DNA from: JAAYEA01 sp012689325
Lineage (GTDB): Bacteria; Chloroflexota; Anaerolineae; JAAYEA01
DNA length: 60,530 bases
Assembly (NCBI GenBank): GCA_036841525.1
Contig: DAITVZ010000025.1
Span: 1 to 60,530 of the forward strand
Direction: 5' to 3'
Shown here: piece after piece, positions 45,658 through 53,337 of the stretch
How the letters are laid out: every line of letters starts with the position of its first letter
Position numbering within the stretch: the stretch's first letter is position 1
The notes under the pieces: generated by a model
The model's database searches: none
What the model saw: only the letters and a program-made list of their open reading frames with translations
Told to the model about the DNA's origin: nothing
Program-made: the position numbers and the translations under genes

Positions 45658-46494
45658 CGAGCCGAGGGCCGGCCGTGCGCTGGGAAGCACCACATGCCAG
45701 CTCTGCGCTGGCTGCGCCTCGTTTCCATCGCCCTTCTCCATCCACATCCTCCCCCCATGCAGCTCGATGATCCCCTTGGCGATGGCGAGCTGGGTGGCGG
45801 AATGGCGCGGGTCCGCGCTGGCCGCTGGCGGCGGCTCCAGCGGTTCTCCCCCGCCGTCGCTGATCGTCAGCTCGGCAAAGCCATTTGGCTTGCCCTGGGT
45901 CGTGAGCGGCCCATCGTCCTGCCAGGAGCGCATGGTGATCCGGGCGCGGTCGCTGGGGAGGTTGGCGATGACGTGGGCGATCAGATGCTGGAGCGCCTGG
46001 CGCAAGCGCAGCGGATCGCCCACGACCTTGGGCCCCTTCGGCGTCCGCTCCATGGAGAGGACCAAGCCCCGGCCGAGGATCTCCTGGCGCAGGTCCTGCA
46101 AGATGGCGCAGACGATCTTGGAGAGGTCGACGGGCCGGGGGAGCAGCTCCAGCGCCCGCGCCTCGATCATGGTGATCTCGAGCGTCTCCTCCACGGCCTG
46201 GCGGAGCTGACAGGTCCCCTTGGCGATGCGCCCGACGAGGGAAGCAACCTGCTGCGCATCCAGATGGCTGTTCTGTGATACCTCGGCCAGCATGGTGGCA
46301 TACCCTTGCAGAAGAAGAAGCGGGGCGTGCAGGTCGCGAGAGGCCGTGGCCAGCAGGTGTTGCTGGGCGCTTTCCAGTCGCGTCTGCTCAGCGGACAAGG
46401 TGGAGGGCGCCCTGTCCTGCTCGCCGGGATCGGCGGTCCCCAGAGCTAGAGTCCGGTCATAGGTTGGGGCGGCCCAGTTTTCCATGGTGGGCAT
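45508..46494 (-). CDS. Degenerate histidine-kinase-like protein (H-box Arg, N-box lost)
   Basis: The order of a cytosolic histidine kinase is visible: a HisKA-like pair starting LLATASRDLHAPLLLLQGYA (about 46-110) and a HATPase-like region (about 150-270; LRLRQALQHLIAHVIANLP, ELTISDGGGEPLEPP, AIAKGIIELHGGRMW). The phospho-acceptor position is Arg (CGC at 46336-46338), the N-box Asn is replaced (IAHVIAN), and the G1/G2 boxes are altered, so neither phosphorylation nor ATP binding is assured. No sensor domain is present. The fold ends at VVLPSARPAL; the last 50 residues read antisense through the neighbouring gene to the first stop. Start uncertain: ATG 46494 or 46485, or a TTG at 46563; none has a good ribosome site. 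Confidence 0.75.
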   Translation of the reverse strand: MPTMENWAAPTYDRTLALGTADPGEQDRAPSTLSAEQTRLESAQQHLLATASRDLHAPLLLLQGYATMLAEVSQNSHLDAQQVASLVGRIAKGTCQLRQAVEETLEITMIEARALELLPRPVDLSKIVCAILQDLRQEILGRGLVLSMERTPKGPKVVGDPLRLRQALQHLIAHVIANLPSDRARITMRSWQDDGPLTTQGKPNGFAELTISDGGGEPLEPPPAASADPRHSATQLAIAKGIIELHGGRMWMEKGDGNEAQPAQSWHVVLPSARPALGSLVVRPSHQPPVQLHHKALNHLRTFAGQIKLGGLFNSRAPVAQPNRPSLR

Positions 46495-46530
46495 TGCGCG
46501 AGGCGCGCTGATCGGCCAACGGCCGAGCGC

Positions 46531-46579
46531 ATCCTGCGTCCTTTCGTGCTCTTTAGGACGCAAAGCCAGGGCGCAGGAT
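46531..46579. repeat. Overlapping inverted repeats upstream of the kinase-like gene
   Basis: ATCCTGCG (46531-46538) pairs with CGCAGGAT (46572-46579), and GCGTCCT (46536-46542) pairs with AGGACGC (46555-46561). The two stems share three bases on the left, so they compete. They lie between the GNAT stop and the likely kinase-like start. Confidence 0.5.
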
Positions 46580-46600
46580 ACGCCGAACTGTGAAAACGAC

Positions 46601-47260
46601 CTAGGAACGTTGGCCCTGGCGCTCTCGCCACTGCTCCCGCGAGAGCTCCATGTCGTAAAAGAGCATCATCTGCTGCCCGAAGCGCCGCTTGAGGAACTCG
46701 GGGTGCTCGGCATACTCGGGCATGCGCATGAAGGCGCGCGCATCCGAGGTGGTCACGCTGCGAAAGCTCTCCCCCGTCCGGACAAAGCCGACTTTTTCGT
46801 AGCAGCGGACCGCGCGCTGGTTCGGCGCGGCCACGTCCAGGCGCAGCACCTGGAACCCGAGCGTATCGAAATAGTAGGGCATGAACCCCCGCAGTATCTC
46901 GGTCCCATAGCCCTGGTTGACCCAGGCGGCGCCAAAGGCGATGCCCAGCACCGCCGATAGGCCGGTGCGTATCTGCCGCAGCGATAGCCGCCCGATGATC
47001 TGCCCGTCGTGCAGGGCGATGGCGAACATGCGGCGACTGGGATCGTGCTGGTACCCCTCGATCCAATGATCCATGTCGGATTCGCCATACCAGCGCGTGT
47101 TCCAGGTGGCGCTGAGCGGGTTGGCGAAGGGCAGCCAGTCCTGGATCTGGTCCAGATCGGCGCGAACCATGTCGCGCAAGACGAGGCGCGCCGTGCGGAA
47201 GCCAATCGGCGCGTCGTCGGCGGCATTGCCTTGGCCGGACCGGATCAGCGCGATCTTCAT
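46601..47260 (-). CDS. GNAT-family N-acetyltransferase (RimJ/RimL-like)
   Basis: A RimJ/RimL-type GNAT domain covers most of the 219 aa: FRTARLVLRDMVRADLDQI, the middle IIGRLSLRQI...AVLGIAFGAAW, the CoA loop NQGYGTEILRGFM and the closing NQRAVRCYEKVGFVRTGE. A 40-residue C-terminal extension is rich in Arg, Gln and Met. The substrate is unknown. The ATG at 47260 is 11 nt after the phosphoribosyltransferase stop, so it belongs to the aldo/keto reductase operon. It is unrelated in detail to the GNAT at 1314 beyond the fold. Confidence 0.88.
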   Translation of the reverse strand: MKIALIRSGQGNAADDAPIGFRTARLVLRDMVRADLDQIQDWLPFANPLSATWNTRWYGESDMDHWIEGYQHDPSRRMFAIALHDGQIIGRLSLRQIRTGLSAVLGIAFGAAWVNQGYGTEILRGFMPYYFDTLGFQVLRLDVAAPNQRAVRCYEKVGFVRTGESFRSVTTSDARAFMRMPEYAEHPEFLKRRFGQQMMLFYDMELSREQWRERQGQRS

Positions 47261-47271
47261 CTGTCGATCGC

Positions 47272-47820
47272 CTAGTGGGTGAACACCGGCAGGTTGCCCA
47301 AGGCGATGATGTCCTTCCACTTGGCAGGATCGCCCTCGGTAAACACGGCCGCCTCGGCGATGACCTTGCCCCCGGCCTTGCTCATCAGGTCGCGCAACCC
47401 CACCAGGGTGCTGCCGGTGCTGATCACGTCATCCACCAGGATGACCTTCTTCCCCCGGATCAAGTCCCGGTCCTTGCCGTCCAGCCAGAGCGTCTGCGGC
47501 TTGCCGGTGGTGATCGAGACGACCTCGCTGCTGATGCAATCCAGCATATAGGGCTTGCGCTCTTTGCGCACAACCACGTAGGGCAGGCCGGTCTGCACGG
47601 AGAGCTCGTAGGCCAGGGGGATGCTCTTTTCCGCGGGGGTGACGATCACCTGGCCGCTGGCGGGCAGGCGCTCCGCGAGTGCCTTGGCCGCCGCCTTGAC
47701 GATCTCGGTATCGCCGAGCATGTTAAAGATGGCGATCCGGACGCCCGGCGCGACCTCCAGCAGGGGAAAGTGGCGGGTCAGGCCGCAGATGCTGACGGTG
47801 TAGGTCTTTTGCTCCGACAT
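47272..47820 (-). CDS. Phosphoribosyltransferase of adenine/xanthine type
   Basis: The type I PRTase PRPP-binding loop VILVDDVISTGST is clear, with an upstream flexible-loop region VVVRKERKPYM and an N-terminal FPLLEVAPGVRIAIFNMLGD typical of a branch annotated as adenine phosphoribosyltransferase-like. It would convert a purine base and PRPP into a nucleotide in purine salvage. The length is 182 aa. The ATG at 47820 has GGGAGG 7 nt upstream; the open frame continues into the aldo/keto reductase gene and is rejected there. The exact base specificity is not determined by sequence. Confidence 0.88.
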   Translation of the reverse strand: MSEQKTYTVSICGLTRHFPLLEVAPGVRIAIFNMLGDTEIVKAAAKALAERLPASGQVIVTPAEKSIPLAYELSVQTGLPYVVVRKERKPYMLDCISSEVVSITTGKPQTLWLDGKDRDLIRGKKVILVDDVISTGSTLVGLRDLMSKAGGKVIAEAAVFTEGDPAKWKDIIALGNLPVFTH

Positions 47821-47900
47821 GTTGGTGCCTCCCTGAAGAGATGAATCTGGGCCACCCGCGCCAAGCCAGCGCTTGCGAGCGCGCTGTGGGAAGGGATGAA

Positions 47901-48944
47901 TCAGCCGCGCGCGGCCTCCCATTCGGCCTTGAGCCGCCTGTAAAAGTCCACGCTTTCGGAGAGCATGTCCCGGATCGGCAGTTGGTAGGGGCATTTGGTC
48001 TCGCACTCGCCACATTCGATGCAGGTCTCCGCCGTCGCCATGGTCTGGGCAAAGTTGCCGGCGAAAATCCGCTCCGCGGGCATGCGCTTCCAAAAGCTGC
48101 GAATGTTGAGCGCCGTGGAGATGGCGATCTCTTGCGGGCAGGTGGGCTGGCAGTATTGGCAGCGGCGGCAAAAGCGCGTGCCCAGCTCGGCGCGCATGCG
48201 CTCCATCTCGCGCCGGTCTGCTTCGGTCATGCGCCAGTCGCCATTGGCGAGGCTGACGATCTCTTCGATCTCGCGTTCCTTTTCGATGCCGGGGTCCAGC
48301 ACCACGCCGTCGAACTGCAAAAGGTACCGGATGGCAAAGGTGGCGTCGTCCAGCAGCCCGCCGGCCATGGGCTTCATGGCGATAAAGCCGACCTCGTGCT
48401 GGATGGCCAAGGGGAGCAGGGTGGTGGCGGGCTCGTTGGTGATAAAGTTGAAGGGGAATTGGACCGTCTCGAAATACCCCGTGGGGACCAGCTCCAGGGC
48501 CATGTCCATGGAGTGGCTGGAAAAGCCGATGTGCCGGATCTTGCCCGCCTGCAGGGCCTGTTGGGCGGCCTCCATGGCCCCGTCGGGGCCCATGATGCGC
48601 TGGTAGCCCTCGGGGTTGTTGATGCCGTGGAACTGCCAGATGTCGATATAGTCGGTCTGCAGCCGCTTGAGGCTCAGCTCCAGGTGCCCCTGCGCGGTGG
48701 CCCGGTCGTGGGCGCCGCTTTTGGTGGCCAAGATAACCTGATCGCGCCGACCGGCGATGGCCTTGCCGATGCGCTCCTCGCTGGTGGTGTAGCCGTTGGC
48801 GGTGTCGATAAAGGTCACGCCCAGGTCCAGGCAGCGCTGCACCACCCGGACCGCCTCGGGCTCGGTCAGGCGCTGGATCGGGATGCCGCCAAAGCCGATG
48901 ATGGGCGCCTGGATGCCCGTCCTGCCCAGCCTAACGATCTTCAT
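47901..48944 (-). CDS. Aldo/keto reductase with C-terminal ferredoxin domain
   Basis: The AKR barrel has the catalytic set Asp-Tyr-Lys-His: FIDTANGYTTSEERIG, LATKSG and IWQFHGI. After residue 275 a ferredoxin-like region brings CRRCQYCQPTCPQE and CIECGECETKCPY, giving two probable iron-sulphur sites. This fused form is frequent in anaerobes; its substrates are unknown and electrons may pass from the clusters rather than only from NADPH. The length is 347 aa. The ATG at 48944 is preceded by GGAGGCAG; a GTG five codons upstream is possible. It heads an operon with the phosphoribosyltransferase and GNAT genes. Confidence 0.92.
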   Translation of the reverse strand: MKIVRLGRTGIQAPIIGFGGIPIQRLTEPEAVRVVQRCLDLGVTFIDTANGYTTSEERIGKAIAGRRDQVILATKSGAHDRATAQGHLELSLKRLQTDYIDIWQFHGINNPEGYQRIMGPDGAMEAAQQALQAGKIRHIGFSSHSMDMALELVPTGYFETVQFPFNFITNEPATTLLPLAIQHEVGFIAMKPMAGGLLDDATFAIRYLLQFDGVVLDPGIEKEREIEEIVSLANGDWRMTEADRREMERMRAELGTRFCRRCQYCQPTCPQEIAISTALNIRSFWKRMPAERIFAGNFAQTMATAETCIECGECETKCPYQLPIRDMLSESVDFYRRLKAEWEAARG

Positions 48945-48992
48945 CCTGCCTGCCTCCACGGAGCCCGCGCCGGCGCCCCGGATAAATGTCTG

Positions 48993-49025
48993 GCGGATTG
49001 TAACACAATCCGCGGCAAAGCAAAA
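48993..49025 (-). promoter_or_regulatory. Candidate promoter and palindromic operator before the aldo/keto reductase operon
   Basis: GCGGATTGT (48993-49001), 3 nt, ACAATCCGC (49005-49013) is a perfect 9-bp inverted repeat. It covers a minus-strand TACAAT (48997-49002). The possible -35 (TTTGCT at 49019-49024) falls in the T-run of the upstream terminator. Confidence 0.5.
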
Positions 49026-49044
49026 AGCCGCCCAGCGGGCGGCT
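49022..49044 (-). terminator. Intrinsic terminator after the zinc-ribbon gene
   Basis: On the minus strand AGCCGCCC, a 3-nt loop, GGGCGGCT, then TTTTTGCTTTG. It ends the DNRLRE/zinc-ribbon transcript 19 nt after the stop codon. Confidence 0.85.
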
Positions 49045-49062
49045 CGGTGGCCGTCGTCTCGG

Positions 49063-49272
49063 TCAGGCGGCGTCGCTGGTGCCCGGGGCGCGCCGTCGCG
49101 GCGACTGGCGGCGCAGGAAGCGGCAGGTGGGGCAGCGGACCGGGTCGTGTAGATAGCCCCGCTCCTGAAAACGCCGCTGTTCCGCGCGGGTAAAGATGAA
49201 CCAGATGCCGCAATCGCGGCAGCGCAGGTACTTGTCTTCCCCGACCAAAGGCTCCACGATCTCGTCTGTCAC
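49063..49272 (-). CDS. Small zinc-ribbon protein
   Basis: A treble-clef/zinc-ribbon pair is seen: CRDCGIWFIFTRAEQRRF then RCPTCRFLRR, i.e. CxxC-x25-CxxC. This matches the small 'probable zinc-ribbon' proteins that have an FT..EQ.fy..kGy...P.rC..CR core. Their function is unknown. I chose the GTG at 49272 because it follows the upstream gene's TAA by 2 nt and has AGGGGG upstream; an ATG at 49320 inside the preceding gene is the alternative. It has 69 aa and a basic C-terminus. Confidence 0.85.
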   Translation of the reverse strand: MTDEIVEPLVGEDKYLRCRDCGIWFIFTRAEQRRFQERGYLHDPVRCPTCRFLRRQSPRRRAPGTSDAA

Positions 49273-49274
49273 GC

Positions 49275-50603
49275 TTATGGCCCCCTGAGGATGAGCGGAA
49301 GGTGGCGCAGGCGATACCATAGGCCAAAGTCGACCTGGCGGATATCGCCGGCGCTCAGGAAGAGCGTCGCCTGCCGGATTCCGGAGGAGCGATACTCCTG
49401 GGGAAAGACGACCGACAGGATGTAACGATTTGGCGCGATGTCGTCCATCGCGTAGCGCCCTTCGGCATCGGCGACGGCGGTGCGATAGGCCGCCGCCCCA
49501 TTTCCGCCAACCTCATCGATATCCAGCCGGACCACCATGCCCGCCATGGGGCGTTCGTTCCGGTCATAGGTGGCGTTGCGGTTGCGATCCTCATAGACCA
49601 CGCCGTGCACCCGCGCGCCGCCTGGGGTGGCCGTCGGCGTCGTGGTCGGCGTCTGGGTCACGGTGGCTGTCGGCGTCACGGTGTGGGTCTCGGTCGGCGT
49701 GGCCGTCCAGGTGGGCGTGGGCGAGGGCGTGTCCGTCGGCGTGACGGTGGGCGTATCCGTCGGCGTCCAGGTGGCCGTCGGCGTGCCGGTCTCAGTTGGC
49801 GTGGCCGTGGCCGTCGCGGTGGCCGTGGTGGTCGGTGTGGCTGTCCAGGTAGGCGTGGCGGTAGCGGTGGCCGTGGGCGTGGGGAGCGCATAGCGGACGG
49901 TCAGTTTGGGATGGTATTGGGGAAACCAATAGTCCGCGGAAGCGATCTTGAACAGGGAAAAGGTGGTGCTGCTGCCCACCAGGAGCATCCCCTGGTTGTC
50001 TCGCGGGTTGGCCCACCACTGCTGCGCCAGGGCGGTGACGTCGAAGTCATACCAGCGTTTGGCCTGCAGGATGCGCTGGGTATCGGTCGCGGTGGCGGCG
50101 CGGTCGGTGATGAGGCTATCGCAGCCGCGGACGCCCCACGGCGCATCCTGGGCCGCCTGGTCCCAGGTGGCCTGGTTCACCGCCCACAGCCGCTTGACCG
50201 CATAGATGGCGATATCCTGGCCCTCCTGCTCGGAGGAGACGCGGCGCTCGTCCACCCACAGGCTGAGCGTGGCCGAGATGATCGCCGAGCCCGCCGGCAG
50301 CCCGGTGAGGGTGAAGCGGATCAGAGGGCGTTGCTTGCCCTCGGCGGTGGTTTGCAGGAAATAGTATTTGCCATAGTTGGCCGTGGCGTCCCACTCGCTG
50401 ATATAGGTGTCCTCGTTGCCGGAATAGCTGGCGCCGTTCTGCAACACGACGGTAAGCGTGTCCTCTTGGGCCAGCGCCGAACCCGGCCCGCTGGCGGCCA
50501 CAGCCAGCGGCGCCAGCAGCGCCAGGGCCAGCAGGCCGCTCACCAGCCACGCCATCCGCGCGCAGCGCAAAGCGTGGGGACCATTCAATGGATGCCGATG
50601 CAC
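49275..50603 (-). CDS. Secreted DNRLRE-domain protein with Thr/Pro linker and carboxypeptidase-like/SdrD-B-like domain
   Basis: After a signal segment (ARMAWLVSGLLALALLAPLAVA) comes a DNRLRE-type beta domain (about 48-240: SYSGNEDTYISEWDATANYGK, RPLIRFTLTGLPAGS, WYDFDVTALAQQWW, SADYWFPQYHPKLTVRY), known from surface and carbohydrate-binding proteins. A Thr/Pro/Ala repeat linker of about 90 residues leads to an SdrD-B-like domain (VHGVVYEDRNRNATYDRNERPMAG, YAMDDIAPNRYILSV). No anchor is visible. The start is a GTG at 50603 just after GGAGGAAAC. It has a perfect consensus promoter and a leader hairpin and is followed by the zinc-ribbon gene. Confidence 0.86.
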   Translation of the reverse strand: MHRHPLNGPHALRCARMAWLVSGLLALALLAPLAVAASGPGSALAQEDTLTVVLQNGASYSGNEDTYISEWDATANYGKYYFLQTTAEGKQRPLIRFTLTGLPAGSAIISATLSLWVDERRVSSEQEGQDIAIYAVKRLWAVNQATWDQAAQDAPWGVRGCDSLITDRAATATDTQRILQAKRWYDFDVTALAQQWWANPRDNQGMLLVGSSTTFSLFKIASADYWFPQYHPKLTVRYALPTPTATATATPTWTATPTTTATATATATPTETGTPTATWTPTDTPTVTPTDTPSPTPTWTATPTETHTVTPTATVTQTPTTTPTATPGGARVHGVVYEDRNRNATYDRNERPMAGMVVRLDIDEVGGNGAAAYRTAVADAEGRYAMDDIAPNRYILSVVFPQEYRSSGIRQATLFLSAGDIRQVDFGLWYRLRHLPLILRGP

Positions 50604-50621
50604 GTTTCCTCCGGGTATAGG

Positions 50622-50639
50622 GATCGGCGCTTGCCGATC
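50622..50639 (-). other. Hairpin in the 5' leader of the DNRLRE gene
   Basis: GATCGGC (50622-50628), 4-nt loop, GCCGATC (50633-50639), about 10 nt upstream of the ribosome site. It may tune translation or mRNA stability. Confidence 0.5.
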
Positions 50640-50715
50640 GCCTGGGGATCAGTCGGGGCAAGGCGATGCTCGCTGGCGGGCCTGGGGCAGAAGGGTTTCC
50701 TGCGCGAGCGAGGCC

Positions 50716-50744
50716 ATTATAGCGGAAAGGGGCGGCGCTGTCAA
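50716..50744 (-). promoter_or_regulatory. Perfect consensus promoter of the DNRLRE gene
   Basis: On the minus strand TTGACA (50739-50744), 17 nt, TATAAT (50716-50721). The -35 overlaps the last codons of the kinase-like gene (stop at 50741-50743). Leader about 105 nt. Confidence 0.85.
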
Positions 50745-52270
50745 TCGCGGCGCGTCATGCTGCCGGCGCCCCGCCTCCCGCGCAGGGTGACGACCAGCAG
50801 CGCGATGGCCAGGGCGGCTAGCGCCAGCCCGATGATCAACAGCGCGCCATCCGGCAGCGCGAAGGGCTGATCTGACACCGGGATGCTGAAGGCGATCTCT
50901 TTGACCAGCAGGTCCGTGGCGGCGTCGCTGCCATCCCCCTGCCGCACAAAGATCTGCAGGGTGGCAGGCTGCTTGCCGCGCGGCGCCATCTCGGCCTCGC
51001 AGCCCACGTCCCAGAGCCACTCGGCGCCCGGCGTGCGCAGGGTACGCCGCACGGTCGCCGGCCCGGCCACGCGCAGTGTGGGGGCCTCCAGGCGGGCCCA
51101 GAGCTGCTTGCAGAGCGGTATCGCGCCCAAAAGCTGCGTGTCGACGCCGGATTGGGCGGCCATGGGGGGCGAGGCGGGCAGGTCCTCCGGCGAGATGGCC
51201 TCCGCGATATGCACCGCCAGGCGCACCTGGGCGCTATCACCGGGGCGGAGGCGCTTGGGGATGGTCACCTCGTAGGTTCCCATCTGGCCCGTCGCGAGGC
51301 TCGCGTCCGGAGAGGGGCGCTCCGAGGGAGCGGGCCGCCCGGAGAGGAGGCCCCAGCCCAGGGTGATCAGGGCCACGAGAGCCAGGACGGCGATGGCGAT
51401 GGGGAGCGCGCGCTTGGGCACCCGCGGCAGGGCGGCGCGTCCGGTCGTAATACCTTGCAGGGCGGCCACCAGCTCGGCCGTGCTGGCGTAGCGCTGTTGA
51501 GGGTCTTTGGCCAAGCAGCGAGCCAGCAGCCCATCCACCGCGGCGGGCGCGCGCCGGTTGGCCTGGGCCACGGGCGCGGGGTCCTGGTTCATGTGCGCCA
51601 GGATCACCTCCGAATCGTTGCCCTGAAAGGACGGATGCCCGGCCAGCATCTCGTACAGAATCATGCCCAGGGCGTACACCGCGCTGGCCGCGCTCTGGGG
51701 CTCGCCGCGCGCCACCTCCGGGGCCATATAGGCGGCGGCTCCCGCCACCAGCCGTCCCCCGACCTGGACCAGGGGACGGGGCAGGGGGAGCAAGGCCAAC
51801 TCGCTCAACAGGGCGCGGCCATCGGGGGTGACGATCACGTTGGCCGGCGTGAGGTCGATGGCGCCCAGGCCGGCCCGGTGCGCCGCGCCCAGCGCGTCGG
51901 CGAGGTCGCTGGCGATCTGGCGGGCCCGCTCCCAGGGAAGGGTATGGGCTTGCTGCATCTCTTCGCGCAGGGTCTTGCCCTCGACATAAGGAGAGATCAG
52001 GCACAGCCGCCCGTCGATCTCGGCGACCGCCTGGGGACGCACGACGCGCGGGGAATCCAGGGCCGCCGCCTGATCCACCGCCTGAGCCAGGCGGCGTTTG
52101 AGCGATGGATCATGGGCGGCCAGGCTCTCGTTGGCCACCCACAGGCGCACGTAACCGGGCTGGAGGGTGTCCTCGGCCTGGTAGATGCGCCCCGAGTCGT
52201 CCCGGCCCAGTTCAGCCAGCAGGCGATAGCGACCCAGACTGTGGCCCATCGAACCCAACATGGCGGTCAT
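50741..52270 (-). CDS. Ser/Thr protein pseudokinase with transmembrane and external domain
   Basis: Residues 14-270 have the order of a Hanks-type kinase: LGRYRLLAELGRDDSGRIYQ, LISPYVEGKTLREEM, AYMAPEVARGE, SAVYALGMILYEMLAGHPSFQG and CLAKDPQQRYAS. Key residues are missing: the VAIK Lys position is Trp-44 (VRLWV), HRD reads AID (Asp-139 kept, His and Arg lost), and DFG reads SEL (Glu-157). It is therefore a predicted pseudokinase. A helix (about 290-312), an external domain (about 335-470) and a second helix (about 475-500) follow. It may sense an outside signal and act as a scaffold. The ATG at 52270 is the first of three close starts; no ribosome site decides. Confidence 0.86.
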   Translation of the reverse strand: MTAMLGSMGHSLGRYRLLAELGRDDSGRIYQAEDTLQPGYVRLWVANESLAAHDPSLKRRLAQAVDQAAALDSPRVVRPQAVAEIDGRLCLISPYVEGKTLREEMQQAHTLPWERARQIASDLADALGAAHRAGLGAIDLTPANVIVTPDGRALLSELALLPLPRPLVQVGGRLVAGAAAYMAPEVARGEPQSAASAVYALGMILYEMLAGHPSFQGNDSEVILAHMNQDPAPVAQANRRAPAAVDGLLARCLAKDPQQRYASTAELVAALQGITTGRAALPRVPKRALPIAIAVLALVALITLGWGLLSGRPAPSERPSPDASLATGQMGTYEVTIPKRLRPGDSAQVRLAVHIAEAISPEDLPASPPMAAQSGVDTQLLGAIPLCKQLWARLEAPTLRVAGPATVRRTLRTPGAEWLWDVGCEAEMAPRGKQPATLQIFVRQGDGSDAATDLLVKEIAFSIPVSDQPFALPDGALLIIGLALAALAIALLVVTLRGRRGAGSMTRRD

Positions 52271-52314
52271 CTCGGCAGTGCTGCGTGGCAGCTCGACGGC
52301 GGTCCCCTGAAACT

Positions 52315-52343
52315 AGTATACAGTAAGGCGTCTCGTTGTGCAA
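52315..52343 (-). promoter_or_regulatory. Promoter of the pseudokinase gene
   Basis: On the minus strand TTGCAC (52338-52343), 17 nt, TATACT (52315-52320), about 45 nt before the ATG at 52270. It separates this gene from the amidase operon. Confidence 0.7.
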
Positions 52344-52364
52344 TACCCGTGCGGCGGCGGAAAT

Positions 52365-53273
52365 CTACAACCGCAGCCCCGCGGGCAGATACTCGTGCCG
52401 GATCTTGGCCAGGTAGGTAAAGAGCGGGTCCACGAACTGGGTGCAACGCGCTTCCATCACCTGTCCCAAGAGCAGATGCGCGTCTATCTCGTTGAAACCA
52501 TAGGCGTCGGCCATCCAGTAGATGAGCTGCTCCACGGCGATGCGGAAAGCGTCCTCGGCGGGGCGAGCGCAGCCCACCGCGGTGATGTGCGTGGCGTCCA
52601 CGATGCGCGGCCAGGCCATGCGCGCGGGCTTGGGCAGCACCTCCACCGAGAGGGTCACTTCGGAGCGGCACTCGATCCCGCCGGCGCCATTGATCTCGCC
52701 ATCGCCCTGGATGGCGTGCACGTCGCCGATGTGCAGCAGCGCCCCCGGAACGTTGACCGGCAGGTAGATCGTCGCTCCCGCGGTGACCTCTTGCGCATCC
52801 ATGTTGCCGCCGTGCCGGCCCGGCCAGGCGTTGGTAAAGACCTCCTGGGCGGGGGCAGTGCCCAGGGTGCCGATCATGGGCTTGATGGGCAGCTTGAGGC
52901 TGTCGCTCCATTCCACCAAGCCGTTGCGGATGGCCAGCGTGCGGGTCGAGATGCCCGCGTCGGCGTGGCGCACCCAGTTGAGGTAGGGGGTGGCCCCCGC
53001 GGCAAAGCCGGTGTAGCCGATCTCGTCCGGGACGATGCTGTGGATATTCACCGCCAGCATCTGACCCGGCTGCGCCCCCTCCACGGCCACCACCACGGTG
53101 GGGTTGGGGCCGTGGCTCTTTTCCGGCGACCAACGGTCGTGGATGGACCTCAGCCAGGAACCGGAGCAGAGCTCCGTTTCGGCCACAAAGACCTCGCCGG
53201 GTTGCACGGTGAGCGCCGGCGCGTTGAAGCGGCTATGCTCACGATAGACCACCTCGCGGGTGACTCGTCTCAT
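52365..53273 (-). CDS. Acetamidase/formamidase family protein
   Basis: The FmdA/AmdA family hydrolyses formamide or acetamide to the acid and ammonia. Recognisable blocks are SGSWLRSIHDRWSPEKSHGPNPTV, LAVNIHSIVPDEIGYTGF, GRHGGNMDAQEVTAGATIYLPV, the metal-site motif LLHIGDVHAIQGDGEINGAGG and IEQLIYWMADAYGFNEIDAHLLL-type sequence near the C-terminus. The length of 302 aa fits. The ATG at 53273 has GGAGG 7 nt upstream. It is third in the Gfo/Idh - GH4 operon, which suggests that an amide or a glycoside is broken down, though the true substrate is unknown. Confidence 0.92.
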   Translation of the reverse strand: MRRVTREVVYREHSRFNAPALTVQPGEVFVAETELCSGSWLRSIHDRWSPEKSHGPNPTVVVAVEGAQPGQMLAVNIHSIVPDEIGYTGFAAGATPYLNWVRHADAGISTRTLAIRNGLVEWSDSLKLPIKPMIGTLGTAPAQEVFTNAWPGRHGGNMDAQEVTAGATIYLPVNVPGALLHIGDVHAIQGDGEINGAGGIECRSEVTLSVEVLPKPARMAWPRIVDATHITAVGCARPAEDAFRIAVEQLIYWMADAYGFNEIDAHLLLGQVMEARCTQFVDPLFTYLAKIRHEYLPAGLRL

Positions 53274-53337
53274 GGCAGTTCCTCCATTCTTGGCAACCGA
53301 GGCCCCGCGGCCTGGCGCGTGGGCCTCGCTGGATATC

